Shown here in pieces: positions 35,553 through 47,858 of a stretch of DNA of 64,000 bases. Under the pieces are notes generated by a model. It was not told the origin of the DNA and did not search any database. It saw nothing but the letters and a program-made list of their open reading frames with translations. The DNA comes from Cryptomeria japonica (Eukaryota > Streptophyta > Pinopsida > Cupressales > Cupressaceae), in contig NC_081413.1 in assembly GCF_030272615.1 (NCBI RefSeq), positions 98,543,239-98,607,238 on the forward strand. The letters run 5' to 3'. A program made the translations under genes and the position numbers. The first letter of the stretch is position 1, and each line of letters opens with the position of its first letter.

Positions 35553-38030
35553 GCAACTATTTTTTATTTTTCCATCATCGAAAGAAATTTTCAAAAATGG
35601 CACCCCATTGAACAGGTAAGATTTGATTTGTTTGATTATTTTTCTTAACATTTTAATTAAATTAGGGTTTTTTAATTGATTTAAGTTTTGTTTTTATTAA
35701 TTTGATGTCAAATTCTTCAAGCAATCCCCAAAAATGAAATAGACAAGAAAGACCTCCTCCTGCACAAGCAACACAAGAAAACCCTATTAACATTGCACAA
35801 GAGCAACAAGAAAACCCTCAAAATCCTGAAAATGTTGCTCCTCAACAACCACCACCGCCCTGAAACCCTCCACGTCCTTGATTAGATCATGTAGATGTCA
35901 CACAAGAGGATCTCATCAATTGCCTTACACAAAATAGTGCCCAAATTTGTATATCGATGAATAGGTTGAGGACCTCTAGGCTTGAGTACCACTCAACCCT
36001 TGCCAGAACACTAGAAACAATGGCTAATAGTGCAACTAAAGTATCTAGGGAGGTTACAAAATAGGGTTCATGGAGGGATAGATGTCAAATATTTTATGCG
36101 GATGGTTTGTCATATGATCAAGTGAAGAAAAAGGGCATAGTTAAAGCTGACATATGTGCTCTTTTCACCGACCCTATTACAATAAACAACCTAGAACTAA
36201 ATACGACTCGGTTTCCTATACCTTGGTATTTTCATGCTAGGTTGAAAGATGCTTTTTGGGATAGGTGGTATATGGTCTTTGACCAACCACCTTGTAATAA
36301 TTGGGAGGTGCCTCTATATTTTTTGAGAAAGTTGTATTGTTAGTTTATCCTCGGCGAGAAGTCAAATTACTTTGACATCTGACAATTTCAAGGTAGAGGG
36401 AGAGGCTCTGCATAGGATAGACCTAGGGCCCATAGGGTGGTAGATCCACAACATAGGAGGCGTACAACTCCTAAACCCATGGTTCATGTCACTTTCCCTA
36501 TATCCTTGAAGGAGTCTATGGAATTACAAACTCTTCAGGAAGCTGTATCATTGATTGATGTCATTGTTTAGCATGGTACACAGGTGGTCAGAGTAGAGGA
36601 TGTACCAGCACCTACAACACCTCCTTCATCAGCGACACCTCCTTCATCAGTAGCACCTCTTTCCTCAGTGGCACCTCCTTCATCAACAACACCTCATGCA
36701 TCATTTGGCACAAGCCAGCCCATTCAGCATATGTGCCCCACCTACTAGGGTGTATGTTCTGGTGTAGACACTGATGCAGACGAGGATGGTGGGACATCTC
36801 ATTCATGTACATGTTGCGGGAGTAGATGTCATGCTTCCATTGCAGAGAATGTGGCCCTCACCGATGAACTGCTCAATATGTTGTACCCTCTCTATCAGAC
36901 ACAGGTGTGTTTAATTCTGTTTATGACATGTTATCAATTAAGTGACTAAATCTTATAAAAAGAAATGAATTTTTATTTTTAGAATAATTTAAAGTGACAT
37001 ATAAATAAAATGCATTGCAGGGTGCAACAAGTGGTGGGAGTACACCACATACTATTCATTCGACTCCATGGTCACGAGCAGTTTCGTCACTAGAGGTAAA
37101 GATTTATAAATTTGTTAAAAATATATTTTGTTAATTATATGTATCATTACTTGATATTTTGTAGGGCTTATCAGTGACTGAGATGTCCCAAATTGATGAT
37201 ATCACACTTTCAGCCATTGACTTTGGCCAAGATAGCTATGCGGTACCATTTAGATTTATATATTTTTGACTTAAGTGCTATATTAAATACATGTTGTTTT
37301 CCCTTATGTTAATTTGTTTCCATTAGTTTACCCCACCTGGCTTGAGGACACCTCATGTGAGAAAGCCATCCTCTAGCACTCCGAGGCAGAAAAAGATATC
37401 CTCTTGGACACCCAAATGACAAAAGGTAATTCACTACAATTTAAATTCAATTGTTGAAATGTATTATGATTAAACATGTATATGTAGATATTGATAAATG
37501 CACTTAATTTATTTGTTCTATATACAAAAACATATGGGGTTTATGGAATTAATGAATGCACCTGATGTCGATGAGGTTCAGTAGAGGGAAGAGGTGATAT
37601 CTTCATATTCACTTTGAATTGCATTCTTGCTTATTCAAAATAACTAAATCCTTTTATGTCTAGATCATATGTTATCATTTTTCATATAGGAAATGGTAAT
37701 AGCTGCATCAGATTCGACTAGGCCTCCTAAGGTTACAGGAGAACTATACGAGGCTTCGGTGTGCATTTTTTCTACATATGTTAAAAATATTTGTTTTATC
37801 TAGTTTGTCAACAACTTTGGGTTATTAACTTGTATGATTGTCTTTAAACTATTACAAGCCCCTTCCAAACTTCCTACTATTATTCTACCATTCCATTTTA
37901 GTAGAATTCCTACACATATATTATTCTAGTTAAATCCTTTTGGATCACTTACCATGGATATAGGAAATCATTGTAACTGATTCATCTATGACTTTTCCTC
38001 CTACGAGCACAACACGTCCATCTGAGGCTC

Positions 38031-38035
38031 CGGTA
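38031..38035. repeat. Target site duplication of Copia-3, left copy
   Basis: cggta, repeated at 44694-44698. It contains the GT of a gene A splice donor. Confidence 0.9.
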
Positions 38036-39087
38036 TGTTAGGTCCCGAAGGCAACTGAGAGGGGGGGGACTGAATTAGTTGTCCAATATTTAATCAACCA
38101 AAAAAACTTAACCAAATTATTACTTAATACTGGTGAACCAGTCTGTTATATTGGTGGACAGTTTCAACAGATAAATGTAATACCGGTAAAGATTAATGCA
38201 TGAAACAAAAGGACAAAGTCATCCACAACACATAACACCAATATTTGTACGTGGAAACCCTGTAAGGAGAAAAACCACAGTGGGAAACCTTACCCACAAT
38301 CAGATGATACTACTACAGATAGTAAGTGTACATAAATGGGGTATGCACATGTAGAAAGGCCAAGCGCCTAGAGCTCACTGCTCAATCACAAATGGAAGTC
38401 AAACTGACTACAATTGGATGGTTAAATCCAATAAGAATATACTGCTCAAAATAGCATCTTCATATGCTAGATTCAGTACCGGTGTAGTTCTATTATGCTT
38501 TCATAAAAACCTGGCTTCACCTTCAAATGATGACTACATGTATAGCTCTGCTTAATCTTGCATATACCTTCACACCAATATTTTTCACATTCCACACCTG
38601 ATCTTACAAATAAGATCTTACATTTATACCATAACCTAGGACCAATTTTAGTAGGTCGGCTCTACAAGATATTACAATAAAATCATTTAACAAATAATAC
38701 AATATCCGATGCAATAACCGATTCAACATGTTGGCTTAATGCATTTACAACAATAATTAATCATCTCCATAGCATGTCGTGCTGATCTGGAAAAGATAAA
38801 CCTGTCGGTGCATAACCTGGACCTATTTACCGGTAACAACAAATATGCAAATACGAATATGCCAATAACCTATTTTCCAAGTTAAGATGTCCAAACGATG
38901 TCTTTGACATTACCAAGTATTTTCCATGTAATTCCAAGTGTCGATGATCATTATATCATGTCGGTGTACCATTTACCGGTGATTGTGCAAAAGTCACTTG
39001 CTGCCGGTGAATGTTATTGGATCTCCAAAGTGATAGAGTTTTAGTAGGTGTTGACATCAATGACAAAACCATACCAAAATACCAACA
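38036..39087 (-). repeat. Copia-3 3' LTR
   Basis: 1,052 bp. A minus-strand TATA (ggtataaatg) is followed by the hairpin gatcttacaaataagatc (38600-38617). Confidence 0.93.
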
Positions 39088-39485
39088 ATATCCCCCTTTG
39101 GCATTGATGGCAACACAAGATGGAAAAACCATCAAAGTACCAAGATAGAAATGCCAAATACCAAAGTACAAATAAAGCCAACAATCTCCTTAAAGTAACA
39201 ATCTCTCCCCCTGAGAGTAACATGTGTTTCCTTGTGTACCATACCAATCTCTCCCCAAAAGATAATGTTTTTTTCCATAGATATCACTCCCCCTTTGACA
39301 TCAAATGCCAAAGTTATAAAAAAACCAAGTTCATATACAAAATACCAATCAATACAAATATACCAACTACTCCCCCTGTGAAGTAGCTTCCTCATCAAAG
39401 CCGGAGTAAAATATTTCTCTGTGAATTATGTCGGTTGATGACTGACATCAACTTTCTAAGTATCTAGGTGGGGTATGACCCCAAG
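39088..39485 (-). other. Copia-3 3' noncoding segment with repeated purine tracts
   Basis: Minus strand shows several gggggag tracts besides the tract abutting the LTR, the same layout as Copia-4 and Copia-5. Confidence 0.7.
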
Positions 39486-42400
39486 CTATTCTCTAAGATA
39501 TTCAAAAGTCTCCTTAGGAAAAGGTTTAGTGAAAATATCTGCAAGTTGTTCTTTAGTATTCACATAAACCAATTTTATTTCTTTTGCTTCAACATTCTCC
39601 CTTAGAAAATTCAATTTGATTGAAACATGTTTTTTTTAGAATGTAATACCAGATTCTTAGATATATCAATTGTTGTTGTGTTGTCACAATAGATAGTTAT
39701 AGGTTCCTTGCATTTTACCTTTAAATCTTTCAACATTTGTTTAAGCCATAGTACCTGTGTGCAGTTAGTTGTTGTTGCAACATATTCTGATTCTGCTATT
39801 GATAAAGATGTACAACTCTATTTCCTACTCAACCAAGAAACTAATCTACTTCCAAGAAAAAATGCTCCGCCGGTGGTGCTTTTTCTATCATCAATATCTC
39901 CTGCCCAATTTGCATCTGTGTATGCACATAGGTCAAAGTTTTCATCTCTAGGATACCATAATCCAAGATTTGTAGTGCCTTGTAAGTACCAAAAAATCCT
40001 TTTTACTGTTAATTCATGATTTTCTCTAGGATTACTCAGAAATATTGAAACAATACATACTGTATTCATTATATTAGGTCTTGTTTGTGTCAAATATAGT
40101 AAACCTCCTATCATAGATTTGTACCTTGTTGGATTAACAAGTGTAGATTCATCCCTTAAAGATAGTTTGTTATCTGTAGTCATAGGTGTGTTCTCCATCC
40201 CAAATTTCTTAAGTAACTCTTTTAAGTATTTAGATTGACTCAAGAATATACCTTTTTCAGTCTGAGAAATCTGCAATCCTAAAAAGAATCTTATTTCACC
40301 AATCATAGACAATTCAAATTCTTGCAGCATTTTAATAGAAAAGTCTTTACACAATCCATCTTCTCCTCCAAAGACTACATCATCAACAAAAACTTCTATA
40401 GCCAAGATGTCATCATTAGTCACTTTATAGTATAAGTTATTGTCAGCATTACCTTTAAAAAAACTAATCTTCAAAAGATACTTATCCAATCTGGCATACC
40501 AAGCTCTCGAAGCTTTCTTTAATCCATACAAAGCTTTCCTTAACCTCCAAACCATATCTTTGCTATCTGTCAAGGAAAATCCATCAGGTTGTTCAATGTA
40601 AACTTCCTCTTTAAGATCTCCATTCAGAAATGCACATTTAATATCCATTTGGTATACTTTGTAGTTCTTGTGTGCTGCAAAGGCCAAAAATAATCTAACA
40701 GCCTCAATTCTAGCTACTGGTGCAAAGGTTTCATTATAGTCAACTCCTTTCTGAGAATATCCCTTACATGCTAGTCTTGCTTTATTTCTGATAACCTTAC
40801 CATCTTCATTAAGTTTGTTTCTGAATACCCATTTGGTTCCAATTACATTTTTATCTTTAGGCTGGGCAACTAATGTCCAAGTGTTCTTTCTCTCAATTTT
40901 CTCTAATTCTTCTTCCATAGCTTTAGTCCAATATTTATCTTCACATGCCTCATTAACTGATGATGGTTCAATTTGAGAAATAAGACATACCTCTTCATTT
41001 GCCAATATTCCTCTTGTCATAACTCCTTTATGCTTGTTTCCAATTATCTGATCTTCAGAATGATTCAGTCTTACATACCGGGGTGTCTTTGTTTGTTGTT
41101 GTTCCTTGGTCATAGTGGAATTTTCAGATGATACCAGTGTAACTGGATCTTCACTCTATATCAGTGGATTCAATGTAGGTTCATTTAGAATTTTTGTTGC
41201 TGATTCAGAATCTATATACCTTGAAGTTCCTCTGAATTGTTCATCAATCTTTACATTTGTACTCTCAACAATTTTCTGCAATCTCTTGTTAAAACATCTA
41301 TATGCTTTACTCTTAGATGAATAACTATGAAATATTCCTCCATCACTTCTAGGATCAAATTTCCCAATGTACTCATATCTTCTAATGTAACATTTACTTC
41401 CAAAAATTCTGAAATATTTAAGAGTAGGAGTAATACCAAACCATAATTCATGAGGGGTCTTATCGGTTTCACCTTTGATGTGAACTTTGTTGAATGTATA
41501 GACTGTTGTACTTACTGCCTCTCTCCAATATACATGTGGTAGATTTGCTTATGATAACATACTTCTTGTTGCATCCAAGATAGTTCTATTTTTCCTTTCA
41601 ACAACTCCATTCTGTTGTGGTATCCAAGGTACTGATAGCTGTCTGCTGATTCCATTCACTTCACAAAATGCATTAAATTCCTTAGATGTAAATTCACCTC
41701 CTTGATCTGATCTTAAACATTTGATTTTCTTACCGGTTTCATTTTTAACCATTGCTTTGAACAATTTAAACTTTCTAAGTGCCTCTGATTTCTCTTTGAG
41801 AAAAGTAACCCAACACATTCTAGAATAGTCATCAATGATTAGCATGAAATATCTATCACCTTGTAAGCTTTTAGTTCTAGCTGGACCACATAAATCAGTG
41901 TGAATTAAATCAAGAACATTATTGGATTTTTCTGGAATACTTTTGAAACTAGCTCTAACTTGTTTTCCAAATTGACATTCCTTACATACTGTATCGTGAG
42001 GTTTGACAATTTTAGGTAAGTCTCTAACTGCCTTAGTAGTACTGATTTTTACCATGCAATCAAAGTTTAAATGACAGAGTCTCTTATGCCATTGCCAACT
42101 TTCATCAATGTGTGCAATCAAGCATGTATTTTCACTATTATTCAAATGAAAGATATTACCTCTAGTCTGATTACCAGTTGTAATTTCTAAACTAGTTCTA
42201 TTCATGATTTTTCATTTTCCATTTTTAAATTGTAACTGAAATCCTTTCTCAACTAATTGACCAACACTCAAAAGATTATGTTTTATACCTTCAACATAGT
42301 AGACATTGTCAGTGTTATGCTTACCATCAAGAGATATTGAACCCTTACCTCTGATTTGACAAGCTTTGTCATCTCCAAATCTCACTAAGCCTCCATTATA

Positions 42401-43585
42401 TTCTTGAGAGTTCAATAATTTACCTTTGTCTCCTATCATATGATGTGAGCATCTAGAATCAATGATCCATTCATCCTTTACTTCAATTTTAGCTGCCAAG
42501 GCCCGCTCTACCGGTTGGACTGCAAGTGTCAGTTGATCTTCTGTTATAGCAACAAAAACCCATCCATTGTCTTTCGGATCTTCATCAGAATCATCGGTCA
42601 CTCCTTCATCATCTATATAACAAGATTTGTCTTTATTCTTCTTAAATCTGTATCTCTGATATTCAGGATTAGGCTTGTATGTCCTTCTAGCTTCTTCTCT
42701 TAGTCTACCATGTCTATCAGGGCATCTTGAAGCCATATGACCAATCTTATTGTAGTTAAAACATTTAAAGGGTGCTTTACCTTCATACTTACTTCCAACT
42801 GGACCTTTAGGCATTTTGCTTGCAAATAGTGCTTCAAGCTCTTCAAGTTCTTCATTTTCTTTCCTGCTTTCCTCAAGTTCTCTTGCATAAAATGATTTCC
42901 AATCAGATTTGTCAAATGATGATGCAGATGATGTTGATGCTTTAAAGGCTAAATCTGTCTTTATAGTAGCAACATGACCAAATTACTCAATTTCAAAGGC
43001 TGAAAGTTTTCCAATCAATGTATCCCTAGTTATTGATGTATTAGGCATTGTTCTTAACTCATTTATAGTAGTAACCTTCATTTTATATGTCAGTGGCAAT
43101 CCTCTTAAAAATTTTGAAACAATTTCATCTTCACTTAAGGTTCCTCCACAACATTTAATACCCAAAACAATTTCATTAACTCTTTCCATAAAAGCAGAAA
43201 TCCTTCCATCTTCTTCCATTTTCAGATTTTCATACCTGACCCAGAAGCTTTCACGTTTTTCAATTTTGACTGTGGAATCTCCTTCATTCAGTGTTTCCAA
43301 GTGATCCCAAATAGCTTTAGCAGTTGATCTATCTAATAATCCCATAATTTGTTGATCTGTTAATGTGCTCAAAAGTGCTTCTCTTGCTTTGCAATCATTT
43401 TCCTCATCTTTAATCAAGTTAGGTGGATTAGGCTGACTGGAAGTAGCAGCAGTATAACCATTCTTTGTAACATCTCATATGTCTTTTCCAATGCAATTCA
43501 GATGTGTCTCCATTTTGATTTTCCATATGCCATAGTTGGTTCCATCAAGTTTAAGACTATCCTTCCTGAAATAGTTAGTAGACAT
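39486..43585 (-). pseudogene. Copia-3 gag-pol polyprotein, broken
   Basis: Starts at 43585 (MSTNYFRKDS). Stops: a TGA replacing Trp near 43475, one at 42983, one at 42212, one near 41549, one near 41155, one at 39818; a frameshift lies near 39634 in RNase H. Knuckle CFNYNKIGHMASRC lacks the second Cys. The protease site is DSR instead of DSG. Integrase keeps HTDLCGP, SDQGGEF and NGVVERKNR. RT keeps [12 protein letters not shown] and [11 protein letters not shown], and RNase H keeps YTDANWAGD. Compared with Copia-5, five residues are missing after GMEN in RT. The closing stop after YLRE is at the same place in all three family-B copies, so it is the real end. Confidence 0.92.
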
Positions 43586-43642
43586 TGGATCTCCTCAAGC
43601 TATTAAACTTCTACAAAAAGAGGACTTTTCTCTGATACCAAT

Positions 43643-44693
43643 TGTTAGGTCCCAAAGGCAACTGAGAGGGGGGGTGAATCAAATTTCCAATATTTAATCA
43701 ACCAAAACAACTTAACCAAATTATTACTTAATACTGGTGAACCAGTCTGTTATACCGGTGGACAGTTTTAATAGATAAATGTAATACAAGTAAATATTAA
43801 TGCATGAAACAAAAGGACAAAGCCATCCACAACACATATCACCAATATTTGTACGTGGAAACCCTGTAAGGAGAAAAACCACAGTGGGAAACCTTACCCA
43901 CAATCAGATGATACTACTGTAGATAGTAAGTGTACATAAATGGGGTCTGCACATGCAGAAAGGCCAAGCGCCTAGAGCTCACTGCTCAATCACAAATGGA
44001 AGTCACATTGACTACAATTGGATGGTTAAATCCAATAAGAATGTATTGCTCAAAATAGCATCTTCATATGCTGGATTCAGTACCGGTGTAGTTCTGTTAT
44101 GCTTTCACAAAAACCTAGCTTCACCTTCAAATGATGTCTACGTGTATATCTCTTCTTAATCTCGCATATACCTTCACACCAATCTTTTTCACATTCCACA
44201 CTTGATCTTACAAATAAGATCTTACATTTATACCATAACCTAGGACCAATTTTAGTAGGTCGGCTCTACAAGATGTTACAATAAAATCATTTTACAAATA
44301 ATACAATATCCGATGCAATAACCGATTCAACATATTGACTTAATGCATTTACAACAATAATTAATCATCTCCATAGCGTTTCATGCTAATCTGGAAAAGA
44401 TAAACCTGTCAGTGCATAACCTGGACCTATTTACCGATAACAACAAATATGCAAATATGAGTATTCCAATAACCTATTTAACAAGTTAAGATATCCAAAT
44501 GATGTCTTCGACATTACCAAGTATTTTCCATGTAATTCCAAGTGCCGGTGATCATTATATCCAATCGGTGTACCATTTACCGGTGATTGTGCAAAAGTCA
44601 CTTACTACTGGTGAATGTTGCTGGATCTCCAAAGTGCTAGAGTTTTAGTAGGTGTTGACATCAATGACAAAACCATACCAAAATACCAACACG
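43643..44693 (-). repeat. Copia-3 5' LTR
   Basis: 1,051 bp, paired with 38036-39087; a G7 run lies near its left end. Confidence 0.93.
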
Positions 44694-44698
44694 GTATG
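44694..44698. repeat. Target site duplication of Copia-3, right copy
   Basis: cggta; the following intron (atgcttt...ggttacag) resumes gene A. Confidence 0.9.
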
Positions 44699-45013
44699 CT
44701 TTAGTTTTTTAGTCTATTCATTTTTAGTTATTATGTGTTATTTGACATATATGTTATTAACATGTATTAATATTGTTTTACTGGTTACAGCCTCCCGCGG
44801 GACATCCCATAGATCCTTAGCCTCACCAAATTGCAGAAGACAGAGATGAGGTAATCAACATTTCAACTTCAAACAATTTAGAGTTCAGTATTTAGTAATT
44901 TTGATGTTATATTGAGAAAATATATTTGATTAGACATTTGAATTGTCCTTGTGCAGCCACCTATAGAGCTGCATATTGCTTTGAAGAGGCTCAATTTTGA
45001 TGATCCGCCATAG

Positions 45014-45615
45014 TCATAGATACCGATAGAGACATATAGTTATAATTGTGGTCATTCAAGGACCAATTTTTTATATATTTGAAATTTGTATATGTATATA
45101 TCGACTTTGATAGACATGGTACATGCCACATTTTTGTAACTATTATTGATTTGGCATCTATACCATTTTTTGATATATGTACATGATTATTGTTCATTTT
45201 GATATATATGAAACTTGATATTCAATCCAATTTGTTCATTGATATATATGAAATATGATATTCCTGAAACTTAGTTATTTGCTATTGAAATGTGATCAAA
45301 TTTGTTAGTTGTGTATATGTCTTGAAATGTGATCCAATTTGTTCATTACTTGTAACTCATATGGCGTATACTTTTCAACTATCTATTGCTCATATTGTGT
45401 ATACCCAAGTACTAATACCAATAATGTTGATTTTCTATATTTTGATTGAGTGAATTTTATTTAAGTCCTTCATGCATGAAGAGATTGGAGTGAAGTTATT
45501 ATTTCATAAACTCATGCTTGTGGAGTGAAGTTCATCATTTCAAGAACCAATTAAGACATTTCGTGCTTAAGTTCATCATTTCATGCTTATGGAGTGAAGT
45601 TCATCATTTCATCAC
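45014..45615. other. AT-rich spacer between gene A and the satellite
   Basis: Repeats of tgatatatatgaaa and of ccaatttgttcatt, then two copies of (t/c)atgctt(g/a)tggagtgaagttcatc near 45,510-45,610. No gene. Confidence 0.5.
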
Positions 45616-45624
45616 CTATAAAAG
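45616..45624 (+). promoter_or_regulatory. TATA-like box just before the satellite
   Basis: tataaaag context (ctataaaag), about 12 bp before the first monomer, on the strand that carries the monomer frames. No transcript evidence. Confidence 0.35.
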
Positions 45625-45635
45625 AAGAGTTGAAG

Positions 45636-46743
45636 CACTTATGGACAATCTATTTGAACCTATGGGGTCGTCTTGTCACTGCCTAAAAAATCCTATCTCA
45701 GTTTTGAGCAACTCGATTCCGTTTTCTTGTGGTTAGATTTTTTCTATCGCATCAAAAACCGTCAAAAATTGTCAGTGAGAGGTGGCAAAATAGTGCATCT
45801 TTCATTTTTCTTATCGTGAAAATGAACCATCAGCGTGAATACATCTAGGTGGTTGATTTTATGCTATGTGTGCCCTTGTCTCACTTCCCAAGGTGTTCGA
45901 TCGTTACGAGCCACCTTGTAGCGATGTTTTCCCTTGAGCGCTCAAAGTGGAAAAAATGGTCAAACTTTAACATCCTGTAACTCAGAGACCGTGGCACTTA
46001 TGGATGATCTGTTTGGACCTATGGGGTCATGTTGTTACTGCCTAAAAAATCCTATCTCGGTTTTGGGCAACTCGATTCAGTTTTCTTGTGGTGAGATTTT
46101 TTTTGTCGCATCAAAAACCGTCAAAAACTGTTAGTGAGAGGTGGCAAAATAGTGCATCTTTCGTTCTGCTTGTCGTGGGAATGAACCATCAACATGAGCA
46201 CATTCAGGTGGATGGGTTTACACTAGGTGTTCCCTTTTCTCTCTCCCCAAGACATCTGATCATCACGAGCCACCTCATAGCGACGTTTTCCCTTGAGTGC
46301 TCAAAGTGGAAAAAATGGTCAAACTTTGACGTCCCGTAACTAAGAGACCGTGGCACTTATGGATGATCTATTTGAACCTATGGGGTCATTTTGTCACTAC
46401 CTAAAAAATTCTATCTTGGTTTTGGGCAACTCAATTCCATTTTCTTGTGGTGAGATTTTTTCTGTCGGATCAAAAACCATAAAAAACTGTCAGTGAGAGG
46501 TGGCAAAATAGTGCATCTTTCCTTTTGGTTGTCATGGGAATGAACCATCAATGCAAGTGCATCCAGGTGGTCAGGTTTATGCTAGGTGTGCCCTTGTCTT
46601 ACTCCCCAAGACATCTAATCATTACGAGCCACCTCGTAGCGATGTTTTCCCTTGAGTGCTCAAAGTGGAAAAAATGGTCAAACTTTGACGTAGTGTAACT
46701 TGGAGACCGTGGCACTTATGGACAATCAGTTTGAACCTATGGG
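45636..46743 (+). repeat. Satellite array, left part (about 359-bp monomers)
   Basis: The landmark cacttatgga recurs at 45636, 45995, 46354 and 46713, each 359 bp apart. Each monomer contains gtgagaggtggcaaaatagtg and a tail of gaccgtggcacttatgg. Interrupted by Copia-4 at 46744. Confidence 0.95.
46739..46743. repeat. Target site duplication of Copia-4, left copy
   Basis: atggg within a satellite monomer, repeated at 60208-60212. Confidence 0.9.
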
Positions 46744-47802
46744 TGTTGGTATTTTGGTATGGTTTTTTCATTGATGTCAACACCTACTAAACCTTATCAA
46801 CTCTGGCACTTTGGAGAATCAAAAACATTCACCGACAAGCAAATGACTCATGTATAGTCACCAATATCTGGTACACCGGCAGGACATAATGATCACCGAC
46901 ACTTGGAATAGCATGGAAAACACTTGGTTATGTCGAAGACATCATTTGGACACTTTGTCTTGGAGATTTTTTTATTGGCATATTCGTATTAGCATATTTG
47001 TTGTTACCGGCAAATAGGTCCAGGTTATACACCAGCAGGATTATCTATTCCAGATCAGCATGGCACACTATGGAGATGATTTATTATTGTTGTAAATGCA
47101 TCAAGCCAACATGTTGAATTGGTATTGCATTGGATATTGTTTTAATTATAAATTAATTTTATTGTAATATCCTTTAGAGCCAACCTACTAAAATTGGTCC
47201 TAGGTTATGATATAAATGTAAGATCTTATTTGTAAGATCGAATGAGGAATGTGAAGAAGAATTGTGTGAAGGTATATGCGAGAATAAGAAGAGCTCTACA
47301 TGCAGACATCATTTAAAGGTGAAGCAAAGGTTTTGTGAAAGCATATTAGAACTACACCGGTACTAAATCCAACATATGAAGATGCTATTTTGAGCAGTAC
47401 ATCCTTATTGGATTTTACCATCCAATTGTAGTCAACGTGACTCCTATTTTGTGTTTGAGCAGTGAGCTCTAGGCACTTGGACTTTTTGCATGTGCAAACC
47501 CCATTTGTATACACTTACTATCTGCAGTAGTATCATCTGATTGTGGGTAAGGTTTCCCACCATGGTTTTTCCCCTTACAGGGTTTCCACATACAAGTATT
47601 GGTGTTATGTGTTGTGGATGACTTTGTCTTTTTGTTTCATGCATTAATCTTTACTGGTATTGCAATTAACTGATAAAATTGTCAATCGGTATAAAAGACT
47701 GGTTTACCGGTATTCAGCATTAAGTTGGTTAACTATTTTGGTTTGAACTTATTTGACAACTGATTCACCCCCCCTCCTCTCAGTTGCCTCTAGGACATAA
47801 CA
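46744..47802 (+). repeat. Copia-4 5' LTR
   Basis: 1,059 bp, tgttggtatt to gacataaca. TATA near 47209-47217 followed by the hairpin gatcttatttgtaagatc (47222-47239). Confidence 0.93.
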
Positions 47803-47858
47803 ATTGGTATCAAAGCCTAGTCCTGTTTTGCAAAATTTTAACAGCTTGAGGAGATCCA

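Larger units (their letters stand above)
38036..44693 (-). mobile_element. Copia-3, complete Ty1/copia retrotransposon (family B)
   Basis: 6,658 bp with LTRs at 38036-39087 and 43643-44693 (tgttagg to accaaca on the plus strand), primer site 43629-43640 (minus TGGTATCAGAGA), purine tract next to 39088 and target duplication cggta. Inserted in gene A. Confidence 0.96.
35705..45013 (+). pseudogene. Gene A: intron-rich gene of unknown function, interrupted by Copia-3
   Basis: Exon 1 (35705-36904, exactly 400 codons) is one frame with nine internal stops (4 TGA, 5 TAG) and no frameshift. It is Gln/Pro-rich at first, then has a helical-looking part, a conserved-looking core (VKADICALFTDPI, FPIPWYFHARLKDAFWDRWY), a PPSS-type repeat near residues 300-330 and a Cys cluster CTCCGSRCH. 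Short exons follow with GT-AG introns: 37021-37095, 37165-37242, 37327-37425, one uncertain exon near 37,530-37,590 whose acceptor looks lost (AA for AG), 37690-37758, 37964-38032, then after Copia-3 44791-44850 and 44957-45013 (ends DDPP-stop). Every exon with clear borders is a multiple of three. I do not recognise the family; a transposon-encoded accessory protein is possible. Confidence 0.6.

Noticed and set aside
43953-44159. Open frame of about 65-75 codons conserved in family-B LTRs (also 49182-49412, 54847-55077, and on the minus strand at 47296-47514 and 59612-59926)
   Set aside because: It lies antisense in the LTR and recurs because the LTRs are copies of each other; several are altered by indels, and there is no independent coding evidence.
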